NCBI GenBank assembly: GCA_004431415.1
Contig: QPMI01000625.1
Coordinates: 1-64,000, forward strand
Reading direction: 5' to 3'
Source: Cyanophora paradoxa
Lineage: Eukaryota; Glaucocystophyceae; Cyanophorales; Cyanophoraceae
DNA length: 64,000 bases
Shown here: positions 1 through 10,283 of the stretch, piece after piece
Layout: every line of letters starts with the position of its first letter
Position numbering within the stretch: the stretch's first letter is position 1
The notes under the pieces: generated by a model
What the model saw: only the letters and a program-made list of their open reading frames with translations
What the model was told of the DNA's origin: nothing
The model's database searches: none
Program-made: the position numbers and the translations under genes

Positions 1-3000
1 TGCAGCCGCCGCCGCGCTGCCGCTGCCACCGCCGCCGGCCAGCGGAGGGCGGGCGCCGCGGCCGCGGCCGCTTCTTGGCGGCTGGCGGGCGTCGGACGGG
101 GCGGGCGGAAGGTCTCAGGGGCGGTGCGGACCGGTGCCTTGGGTGCGGGCTTCTTCTTGGGGGCGCTCTCCTCGAAGTCGCTGCCGTCGTCGAGCTCCTC
201 CTCGCTGCCGCTCTCCTCGTCGCTCCCCGCCTTCTTCGCCGCTGGCTTGCGGGGCTTGGCCGCCGGCTTGCGGGCCTTGGCGGCGCCGGCCTTGGGCTTG
301 GGGGCCTTGGCGCCGCGCTCGTGCTCCTCGCGCTCGTAGGCGTCGTGGGCCTCGAGGAAGGCGTCGAGGTCGGCCTCCCACATCGCCGCCTCGGGCGTCG
401 CCTCCAGCTCCGCCAGCTCCTTCTCGTTCCGCGCCTGCCCGCCCCTTCAGCGCCCCCAACCCCGAGCCCGGCGCGGCGCCGGCGCGCGCCTTCTCGTTGA
501 GGAGCTCCTGCACGCGCTCGAAGGTGAGCGTCCACAGCGGCATCGAGAGGAGTAGTCGTACGCCGACCGCTGCGCTCCCGCAGCCCCGCATCACGCCCCG
601 CGGCGGCGCGGCGCGGGGCGGGGCGCGGACCGTGGCGGCGGCGGGGGCCTCCTTCTCCTTGCGGCGGGAGGCCGGGAGGAGGTCGTCGTCGCTGCTCGTC
701 CGCCTCGCGCTTCTTCTTCTTCTCCGCGCTCTCGATGGGGTCGTACTTGCGCGCCTGCAGCTCCGCCAGCAGCTCCGCCCGCTTCCGGTTCGAGACGACG
801 AGCTCGCCGCGCACGACCTGGCGCCGCCTCGGCGGGGGCGGGGGGCGGGAGGGTGGGGGCGGGGGCGCGCACCTCGAGGATGAAGCGGACCTTGTTGGAG
901 AGGCGGACCTGCTGCTCGCGGAGGCGGGCGAGGAGGAGGGCCTTGCGCTTGTGGTAGTACTCGAGGCGCAGCGGGTAGAAGTCGCGGAGGACGTCGAGCG
1001 CGCCGAGCCGTACTTCTTCAGCTTCCGTCCGCGCCCCACAGGTGCATGTTGTTCGTCGAGATGCTGTCCACCAGCTTGAACTTCTTCTCCAGCGCCGCCG
1101 CCTTCTGCTCCTCCGTGGTGGCGCCGGCGAGGCGGCCGCCATCTGCTCCTCGGTCATGTGGACGACGAAGTGGACGTGGTGTCCGTGTGGTGCTCCTTGA
1201 AGTCCTTGATCCAGACGCCCTGCTTGGCGTCGTCCCCCGTGATGGCCTCTCGAGCACCGAGGCCTTGTACTTCTGCGTCCACACCCCGACGGGCAGCTCG
1301 GTGATCTCCACCGTCGTCGCGCTCGTCTGCGTCACCCGCCCGTGCACCGTGTAGCCCTTCGCCGTCGGCGGATGTCCCCGTGAAGCCGCGGTACCACGGG
1401 TGCAGCGGCAGCAGCTCCTCCTCGGGCGCATCGGCCCCAGGCGCATCATCCGCCGCAGGTTCTCGACGAGGTCGCGCGGGTTGTAGCGCGGCACAGACGT
1501 GCTCCAGCCCGTGCCGATGCCTCCGCGCCGTTGACGAGGACGAGGGGGAGGATCGGCATGTACCAGTGGGGCTCGATGGACTGCCCGTCCTCCGTGTTGA
1601 ACTTGAGAGGCGGTCGTCGGCCTCGACGAAGAGCGTCCGCGTCGTCGCGCCAGGCGCGTCGAAGATGTAACGCGGGCTCGCCGCGTCGTCGCCACCCTGC
1701 CAGCCCCCTCAGCCGGCGCCGGCAGCGGCGGCGCTGGGCGTGGCGAGCCATCAGGCGGGTGCCGAAGGTGCCGGACGGTGGAGGAGGTTGACGTTGTTGG
1801 AGCCGACGAAGTTCTGCGCGAGCCTGCGCCGGCGTGAGCGGGGCCGACGGCTGCGGAAAACGCGGGCGCTTGATCATGGTGTCCATGAGGGAGACCTCGC
1901 CGTGGTGGTAGGCGGAGTGCTCGAGATGTAGCCGGCGAGCTGCGCCACCTTGACATCCTCTCGCAACCGCCGCTTGAAGCACGCGAAGAGGATCTTCCGC
2001 TGGCCCGGCTTGAGCCCGTCCACCATCGACGGATCGAGCGCACGTTGTCCGCCTGCCGCCGGCTCGCGCGGGGCCGGCGAGCGAGGCGCGGGCGGCGCGC
2101 CTGGGAGAAGAGGATGAGCTCCTTATCGACGAACTCCTTCAGGGCAGCTGCGAGCGGTTGCCGTGTCGAGGAAGGTCCCCGGCTGCGCCGGCGTCGGAGG
2201 CGGCGCGGCAGGGCCGGGGCGGGGCGGCGGACGGCGCAGTTGAGAGCCACTTCTTGCGCTCGTCGACGCGCTTGGAGGAGAAGGCGAGCTCGATGGCCTC
2301 GTCGTCGTGCGGCCGGTGTGCGCGAACTCGATCCGGTGCTGCCCCAGGTCCGCAAAGTACTCCTCGCCTCCGCCGCCGTGTTTGTGCCAGACCTGCCTCC
2401 CCGTCAGGTCCTGCGGCACGAAGGGCGGGGCGGGGCGGGGGCGGGCCCTTGTAGTACTTGACGGACCAGCCGCGGGAGGCGGGGCTGTCCCGCCACTTCT
2501 CGTACTCCGGCATCGTGTAGAACGCGATCGTCTCCTTACCCTTGTGCGCCTGCGACGAGGCCTCAGGGGCCGGCCCGGGGGCCGGTCGCGGCGCGGGGAG
2601 GCCGGGCTCGCCTTCACGATGGGGGTGATGAACTCGCAGAGGAAGCCCGGGATCTTGAGGAGGGAGGGCCACTGAGAGTGGATGAAGTTGATGAGGAGGC
2701 CCTTGATGTGCGACCCGTCGTGGTCCTGGTCCGTCATGATCATCAGGTGCCCGTACCGCAGCGACCGCGTGTCCTCGTAGTTCTTCCCGTGCTGGAAGCC
2801 CATGATCTGCGCTCCTCCGTCAGCCCCGCCCGCCCCCGCCCGCCCCCGCCGCGGCGCTCGCCTTGCGGATGGCGTCGATCTCCTTGTTCTCGGAGAGCTG
2901 CTTGAACGTCGCCTCGCGCACGTTCAGCAGCTTGCCGCGGAGCGGGAAGACGCCGTAGCTGCGGGGCCGCGTGAGGAGAGAGGGGCGGGGGCCGAGGGCG

Positions 3001-4617
3001 GGGCGGACCGGTCGCGGCCGACGACGGAGAGCCGGCGACGGCGAGGCCTTGGCGGAGTCTCCCTCCGTGAGGATCAGCGTGCACTGGTCCGCGTTCCGCC
3101 CCCCGCGTCGTTCGCGTCGTCCAACTGCTCCCGCGTCGGCACCGGGGGCGAGCCGGCCGCGCGCGGCGCTCGGCGGGCGGACCTTGTCGATTCCGACGAG
3201 GCGCTGCTTCTTCGTGCCGTCCTTCTTCTTAAGGGCGTTGCTCTGCTTGAATTTGGCGAACTCCATGAGCTGGTCACGATTCCGGACTTCATCACTGCGC
3301 CCGGCCGTCACGCGCGGGCCGCCCCGCCCGGTCCCTCTGCCCGCGCACCCTTCTTGATGATGTCTTCGCTGAGCTCGCACTTGGAGCCGAACGAGCTCGC
3401 CTGCGGTGGCGGGCGGGGTGAGCGCCCACGTTGAGCGGGCAAGGGGCGGCGGACCTTGAGGGTCATGTTCTCCTTGGTCTGCGAGTCGAACGCGGGGTTC
3501 TCAATGAGGCAGTTGATGAAGACGAAGAGGTAGTTCTTAACCTGCGCGCGCCACCCGCGTCAGGAGCGGGCGAGCGCGGCGCGAGCGCGGCGCGCACTTG
3601 GTGGTTCTTGAGCTGGATGCCCTTGACCTTCTTGTTGACGGCCTCGAGGAGCTTGCCGGTGACTTGGTCGGAGACGTAGTTGACGTGGGTGCCGCCCTTG
3701 CTGGTGCTGATGCTGTTGACGAAGCTGACCTGCTGGAACTGGCCGTCCGAGACGGCGACGCAGACCTCCCAGCGGTCGTTGACCTTCTCGTAGAAGCGCG
3801 GCTGCTCGCCCTTGTCGCCCTTGAAGTAGAGACTGACGTAGTCCTTGAAGCCCTTCACGGAGATGCGCGTACCGTTGAGGAAGACCTTGCAGCTCGACGT
3901 GCCCGCCACGTCGTACACGCGCTTCGTGAAGAGAGCCACAATGTCGTCGTCCAGGCCCTCCATGTGGAAGCGCCGCAGGTCCGGCACGAACGAGATCGAC
4001 GTCCAGTTGTCCGACGCCTTGCAAGATTTGATCTCCGGCTCCCCGCGGTCCTGCATGTTGTTCCGGAACACCTGCCGGTAACGCCGCCCGCGGCCGCCGT
4101 CGGCCGTCTCGACGATGAACTCGCGCGAGTAGATGTTCGTGAGCTTCGCGCCGTATCCGTTGCGCCCGCCGACGACCTTCTTCTCGTTGTCGTCGTAGTT
4201 GCTGGAAGTCAGCAGGTGCCCGAAGATCATCTCAGGAATGTAAATCTGCTCCTCCTTGTGGATCTCGACGGGGATGCCCGACCCGTTGTTCCAGACGCTG
4301 ATGCGGTTGTTCTCACGATCGATCTCAACTTTGATCGTGTCCATGTTCGCGTCGCGCTGCTTGTGGTCTGCAGCGTTAACGAGGATCTCGTCGAAGATCT
4401 TGAAGAGCCCCGGCGAGAAGGTCACAGGCCTGAACACCATGCCCTTGTCTCCGTCAAAGACCCAGAGCGGCAGCGACTGCTTCTCTGTGGACCCAATGTA
4501 CGTGTCGGGCCGCAGGAGGATGTGCTCAAGCTGCGACTTCTTCTGATAGATCTGCTCCAGCGTGCGCCCGCCATCGTTGCCGCCCGCAACGCCAAGAGCT
4601 TTCTTCGTAGTAGCCAT
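1..4617 (-). CDS. TOP2: DNA topoisomerase II (ATP-dependent), 3' end off the left edge
   Basis: Type IIA topoisomerase: cuts both strands of one duplex and passes another through it using ATP, in the nucleus. The ATG at 4617 opens a long exon with the GHKL ATPase motifs: RPDTYIGS, DEILVNAADHK, NNGSGIPV and GRNGYGAKL. The QTK loop (DSQTKENMTLK) follows near 3500. TOPRIM is recognised by EGDSAK and DQDHDGSHIKGLLINF (2690-2790). The catalytic tyrosine lies in ASPRYIF (codon 1667-1669), and GIGTGWS follows near 1500. The tail (below 440) is Lys/Glu/Ser-rich with an NLS-like AKKRPRPRR and runs past base 1. About a dozen short introns divide it, some with GC donors, e.g. after the HPIVK-type exon near 2615. 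Several single-base losses at C/G runs break the frame (see findings). They fall within highly conserved motifs, so the gene itself is almost certainly intact. Confidence 0.97.
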
Positions 4618-5029
4618 TCTGCTTACCTGCGTGCTGCGGGCGCTCCTCGCTCGCCTGCGCGGAACATGAGACCGCGCAAGCTCTCCAGACGCGGAACGCC
4701 GCCGGAAGGCGGTGCAAGCGGATGCTGGGGAGCGCCGCACCTGCTTGTCAGTCCAAACGCGGCCGCGCTCGCCGCCGCCGGACTGCGACCGTTGTTGGAA
4801 GACACGTACCCTGAGTTCGTCCCCCCTCGTCCGAAATACTATACCCACACACTCTCTGCGCCGCCTGCGCGACAACAACCGGCTCTCCGGCAGGGCTCTC
4901 CGGCAGGGCCACGTGCTCCGGTGCCTGCGGCGCCAGCTCCAAACCATAAAGTAGCTATTCAGCGATTCAGGCGCCACGGTGCTAGCTTCCACGGTCCACG
5001 AATCGAGCGGGGGCTAGGCCCAGCTGGGG
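4618..5029. other. Spacer between divergent genes (candidate shared promoter)
   Basis: This 412-base stretch lies between the head of topoisomerase II (minus) and the head of the CSPP1-like gene (plus), so both promoters should be here. I see no convincing TATA box and no conserved coding segment. An intron in the 5' leader of either gene is possible. Confidence 0.5.
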
Positions 5030-6777
5030 ATGCGCCGGGCCGGCAACGCGGACCGGCTCGCGCCGCCCCCGACCCCGCCTCCCGGCCCGCTCGTGCGAGC
5101 ACCGTTTGCGACGGAGGCGGACGAGCTTGAGCGCGTCAGCCTCCCGCGCAACCACGGTGAGGCTGCTGAGGGTTCGGTTGCTTGTGTGCGCGTCGATCTG
5201 GGCCGCTGCGCAGGTCCCGGAGACGCCCGTACGCGGGGAAGGGCGAGCCGCGGCAGCCGCACCGGGCCCGACGATGAGGACTACTGCTACAAGGCCCCGT
5301 CGAGCTCCGGGGGCGCGTCGCTGTACGCTCGGCCTGCGCGGAGCGGGCAGGAGCAGGCGATGGTGGCGAGGCCGGGGAGCCGGGGCGGCCGCTCGGCGAG
5401 CTTCGCGGAGGACGAGCCGCTGTACCGCCAGCCGCGAGAGCGCGTGGCACGGGACGGACCGGAGCCGGCCCAGACGCGAGAGGAGCGCCTGCGGGAACGG
5501 CAGGCCCGGCGCACCGCCGTCCCCACCCCCTCGCAATCGACATGTGCGCGGGCGCCCCGCCGCAGCCGCGCCCGCGCGCCCACAAATGGTCGTATCCACA
5601 GCATCGATGGGGTCGTCGCGGCGAGTGAGCGCCCTGAGGAGGAGCGTGATCGACGTCAGGCGACGGGGCGACGGGGAGGAGGTCGAGGAGGGGTCCCCCG
5701 AGGGCGGCGTCCGCTGGCGCGAGGAGGAGGAAGAAGAGGAGGAGGAGCCCGAGCGGGCGCCCTCCCGGGCCTCGTCCCGGGCCGAGCGAAGGCGGGAGGA
5801 GAAAGCGGGCGGGGCGCCCTGGTTCCCGTTCGGGAAGGGCGGGGGCGGGGCGGGGGCGCCGCTGCGGGACGAGGAGGGGGAGGCGGTGGCGGACCTGAAG
5901 GGGCTGCGCGGCCGGAGCATCACGCGGCACGACGAGGAGGAGGACCCCGATGAGAGCCTCCTCCGCACCCGTTCCGCCCGCCGCTACCGCGCCGATCTCC
6001 AACGCCAGATTCGCGAGAAGCAGGAGCGCGCCGCCCGCCAGAAGCAGGTACGCCTCCGCCCGCCCCGCCCTGCGAGGCGGCGGCGAGCGGGGCGGCGGCA
6101 GGAGGAGCGCGAAGACGACGCGCGGCGAGAGCGGCAGCTCGCCGACGAGCAGCGCGCCATCGCCGCGCGCGCCGCCGCCGAGAAGGTCCGCCCGCTTCGG
6201 CCCGGCCCGGCCCGCCCCGCCCGGCCCCTGACCGCCCGGCAGGCGCGGGAGGAGGCGGCAACCCACCGGCGGCGGGAGCGGGGCCGGCGGCGAGGCCGGC
6301 GCCTTCGTCGCCGGCGGCGGCAGGGGACGAGGCGCGGAGGGGCGCGGAGGCGGAGCGGGGAGGGCGCGGGGGCGAGGAGCGGGAGCGCGGCCCTGCACGC
6401 GGCGCGCACGCCGCCACGCGGGCAACCCCGGAAGATCGCGAGGAGGAGGAGGAGGAGGAGGAGGAGGAGCGGGGCCGGGGCCGAGGCCGGGGCCGGGGCG
6501 GGGGCGGGGGCGGGGGCGGGGGAGGGTCGGAGGCGGTGGCGCTGCGGCGGAAGCTGGAGCGCTTGGAGGAGAGCATTCTGGGGACGAACGCGATGCTGAG
6601 CGTGCGATGCCCGTGCGGCTCCGCCCTCCGCATCCGCGTCATCGCCTCGGCGCTCGAGGAGGACGGTGCCCCACCCGCCCGCCCCGCCCCCGCCCGCCAC
6701 CGCGCCCCGACCAAGGCCGCCGCCGCAACGCAGGCACCGTGCGGTGGAGCGCCAGCGTCGTGGGCGGCGTCACGTAG
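5030..6777 (+). CDS. Coiled-coil protein resembling CSPP1/CCDC66-type centrosomal or ciliary proteins
   Basis: The proposed start ATG at 5030 opens an exon that ends at a GTGAGG donor near 5155. The next exon begins after GCTGCGCAG near 5215, keeps the frame and encodes a Ser/Arg-rich stretch (DDEDYCYKAPSSSGG). Later exons carry a Glu run (5735-5750), LRGRSITRHDEEEDPDE and then RRYRADLQRQIREKQERA near 5970-6030. That last motif resembles the Tyr-Leu-x-x-Gln-Ile-x-x-Lys helix of CSPP1/CCDC66-like microtubule proteins. After it come basic coiled-coil exons, a (GAG)n tract (6440-6470), a GGGGCC-rich Arg-Gly stretch (6470-6530) and RRKLERLEESILG. The stop at 6775-6777 depends on a last exon I only infer. 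Family assignment rests on one motif, so it is tentative. Confidence 0.5.
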
Positions 6778-6987
6778 CGCCACCAATCTGCTCCCCACTA
6801 CAGCTAGGCTTGCCCCAAGTAGCTTACTTGAGTTTTCGTTCAGACTCCCTGTTCAATATTCAAACTGCACTAGATCGCTATCTGGCCTGCACTATCGATA
6901 ACAGTAGACTAGCTGCAGCGGAGCGATCCGAGGAGGAAAGGAGCGAGAGGGGAGAAGGCGGCGATAGGGTTGGTGTCGGGGCGCGGG

Positions 6988-9786
6988 CTAGGAGACGCGG
7001 GCGACGGGGGGCGTGGGGGGCAGGATGGGCTGCGCGGCGGCCGTCGCGAGGACGGAGGAGGCGACGGTGCCGCGAAGGTAGGCGTTCTCGCGCTCGAGCT
7101 CGGCGGCGCGGGCCTGCAGGCGGGAGACGAGGTCGGCCTCGCCGTCGGCCACCTGCTCCGCGCGCAGCCGGGCGACCTCGGAGCGCAGCTGCCCCGCCTC
7201 GGAGCGCAGCTGCCCGAGCTCGCCGGCCATCCTCCGGCCCTCCTCCTCCTGCACCGCTAGGCGCGCGAGCTCGCCCCGCATCGCGTCCACCTCCCCCGCC
7301 AGCCGCCCGTTCTCCGCTACCGCCCGCTTGAACTCGTCCCGCAGCCGCCCCAGCGCCTCCGCCTCATCCGCCCCGGCGCCGGCCGCCTCCGCCGCCGCGG
7401 CCGACGAGGACGAGGCGACGGCCGCGGCGAGGGCGGCGCGCAGCTCCTCGTTCTCTTTGCGGGCCTCGACGACCTGCCGCGCGAGGCGCTCGGCGATCTC
7501 GCTGCCGGCCTTGGTGATGCCGACGTGGGCCCCCTCCGCCGCCTCGATCGCCCCCAGGATGCACGAGAGCACCAGGTTCTCCGACATCAGCGCCGCGTCG
7601 CCGCTGGCGGCCTCCGGGGCGGCCGCGGCACGGGGCGCGTGCGGGAGGCCGGTGAGGGCGGCGGAGAGGTCGGCGGCGAGGCGGTCGCGCTCGGCGGTCA
7701 TCGCCGCGAGCTGCTCCTGCAGCACCGCCTTCTCCTGCCGCAGGCTCTTCAGGCCCTCCGCCGTGATCCTGCCCCTCGGGGCGTCAGCGGGGCGGCAGGC
7801 GGGGCAGTTGGGGCTGGGCGGGGCGGGGCGGGGCGCGGGGCACCGCTCGAGGCGCTCGACCTTCTTCATCCCCTGCTTCTCGAACGTCGCGATCCGCTTC
7901 TTCAGCTGCGCGCCCATGAGCGCCGGCCCGAGCGGCCCCGCAGGCGGCGCACGTTGATGTTCTCCACCCGGAGCGACACGAGCAGCGACTCGATCATCTG
8001 CACCGCCGGCGGGACTGCGCGGATGCCGTCGGCCCCCCTGCCACGCGGGCCGGCGGCGGCGGGCGGCGCGCACTGTTCCCGTCCTTATCGCGGGGGAGGA
8101 CGAGGGCGGGGATGTGCGCGTTGGGGTGCGTTGGGTGCTGCATGAGCATCACCTGCGGGGCCGGCGTCACGGGGGAGCGGGGGCCGGGCGGGGGCGGGGA
8201 CGGGGGCGGGACCTGGGCGCGCTGCATGTCCTGGGGGGCCCTGCCCTTGCCCTTGTCCTCCTTGGACTTCTCGGGGGCGGCGGGGCTCTCGAAGAGGGAG
8301 ACGAGGAGGAGGTCCTTGAGGTCGCCCTTCTCCTCCATGAGGTACGCGAAGGCCCGGCTCATCGTCGCCAGGTCCGACCGGCACGTCTCCATCGCCTCCC
8401 GCAGCCGCCCGTTCTCCTCCTCCGTCCCCGTCTTCGCGGCGCTGAAATCGTCGAACTTGGACTGCAGCGTGATGTACCGGTTCTGCAGGTCTGTGTGCTG
8501 CACGCACGCCAGGTCCAGCATCTTCTTCGCCTTGTTGTACTGCGACTCCAGCTCGTTCTTGATCTTCGTGAAGCTCTCCTGCATGTTCGCGTTCTCCTCG
8601 TACGCCAGCGTCAGCGCCGCCTCGATCCCCGTCCGATCCTGCTCCAGCTTCATGCAGTGTTGCTCGAGCGCCTTCATGTACTCCTTCATCTGCTCCGACT
8701 CTTTCGTCGTCCGCTCCAGCTTCTCCGAGACCTCCTGCACCTTGATTTTCGTCACCACCTGCTCGTCCGGCTCCGTGTTGCAACCCACGTGCTTCATGTC
8801 CGCCAGCAGCTCCTGCATCAAGCTGCCTCCGCCGCTTAGCACGGCGCCTCCCGCTAAGGTCGGCCGGGCACAGACCTCGATTTCTTCTTGATCGAGTCGA
8901 TGCGCTGCCTGGAGAAGCGGTCGATGCCGTTCGCCACGATCTTGCCAACGCGGTGCAGCTCCTCGATGATGTAGAACATCTGTCGCAGCATCAGCGACAC
9001 TCCAGGCGCAAGCCGGGCGGCCCGCGTGTTGAAAAAAAGGTGCGGAAACGGATGCTCGGACAAACCTGGTCTAGGCTCTGCACCTCGCGGGTGAAGTACG
9101 TGATGACCTAGAGCGGCGCAGCGGTCAGCCGGGCAGGCCAGATGTGGTTTTGCGACTGCGTACTTGTGCACGCTCCTGCTCCCACTCAAGGCAGTTCGCG
9201 TACTTCTTCTGCTCGAGCGCCCGGATCTGCGCAACCCCGCCGCGGCCTAAGACCTTCACAGCTGAGAGCGCGGCGGCTCTCGGACCTGCTGCTGGAACTC
9301 AGCGTGCCAATGTAGCTTCTCGAGCACGGACTCAGGCTGCTCTACCGGGCTGGAAGCGCGGCTAAGCAGGTTTCAAGAGGGGGTTCGAAGGAGCCAGCGG
9401 ACCGGGTCCGGAAGCAGCCTGGCAGCCAAGTCGTCGGCGACGGCGTAGCATCGTCTCGGAGTGCAGCTGCAACGATGAAACGCGCAAAATCAGGGGTGCG
9501 GTGACCGGGGCTGCTCTTAGTGGGCCGCCCGAGCCAGGGCTTTTGCGCGGGCCGTGGGCCGGGGGGCTGGGGCTGACGAGTGCAATGACTGCGGCTGCTC
9601 TAAATCTCGGGGGGCCGTCTGTGCACCTCTTACGTTGTTCGCGTTCCCTGGCTGGACCTTGTTCGTGCGCGAGGTCGCACGCTTCAGATCGTCGTCGCTG
9701 TCAAGCGAGTCCGCGAACTTGACCTTCGCTGCAGGGGCGAGGACGCGGCCGCGGTCAGCCTGGCCGGAAGACCACAACTCAAGCAT
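6988..9786 (-). CDS. Long coiled-coil protein of unknown function
   Basis: Start is taken as the ATG at 9786 (MLELWSSGQADRG). First exons contain an acidic patch (DSLDSDDDLKR), then LEQKKYANCLEWEQE (about 9190-9240) and MFYIIEELHRVGKI (about 8940-8990). The long exon 8100-8860 encodes uninterrupted heptad-rich helix (VSEKLERTTKESEQMKEYMK and onward), with very few prolines until a Pro-rich hinge near 8150-8230. A second coil (7020-7990) includes KKRIATFEKQGMKKVERLE and LRSEAGQLRSEVARLRAEQ, and the stop is at 6988-6990. Exons join across short GC-rich introns, e.g. near 7790-7850. I recognise no catalytic domain. Together with the SFI1-like neighbour a cytoskeletal or centrosomal role is possible, but that is only inference. 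Confidence 0.6.
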
Positions 9787-10283
9787 CGAGGCTCCGAGCC
9801 AGGTGCCCCGGCAGCGACGGGCAGGAAACTATGGCTAGAGTGTGATACAAAGAACGCACGCTTCGGGGCCAGCATCGTGCGGGTCTGCGAAGCACGCGGC
9901 GGGAGGCTCTTAGCCCCTTTGAGGGGGTACGTGTCCTTTGAATCGGGGGATACCTTCGCTGCCTCAGCTGGCAGTTCCGCCCGTCCGGGCCCGTTCCGAG
10001 CCGCTGAGCCTTCAGGGCCAGCGCATATATAGCTAGTACTAATCCCTCTGTTCACAGCATCCTTACGTGCACGTACTACGGTAGACGCGTGTCGACGTCG
10101 GAGGTCGTGTGGATCGTGTTTGTTCAATGCGTCTATATCTGTGTCACCGTACGCGTATACGTATGCGGCGGCGTGCGAATCGGCGCCCGGCGACGCGGCG
10201 ACACTAGTACTAGTATACGTACTGCGCATGCTGAATCGATTGAGCGTGTGTTTTTGAGCATGTTGGAGGTAGCGGCGCGTGCT
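9787..10283. other. Spacer with palindromic AT-richer patches
   Basis: About 500 bases between two minus-strand genes. It contains TATATAGCTAGTACTA at 10024-10039 and two copies of GTATACGTA (10155 and 10213), a word that recurs in most spacers of this window. Weak open frames exist on both strands, but none shows conserved sequence. Confidence 0.5.

Noticed and set aside
2360..2460. Apparent absence of the conserved GLGTST motif in topoisomerase II
   Set aside because: The intron before it is longer than first read. With the acceptor at GACGGGGAGGCAG the next exon gives GLGTNTAAEA after allowing one missing G, so the motif is present.
3598..5130. 510-codon plus-strand frame opposite topoisomerase II
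   Set aside because: It mirrors the conserved minus-strand ATPase exon and has no recognisable sequence of its own.
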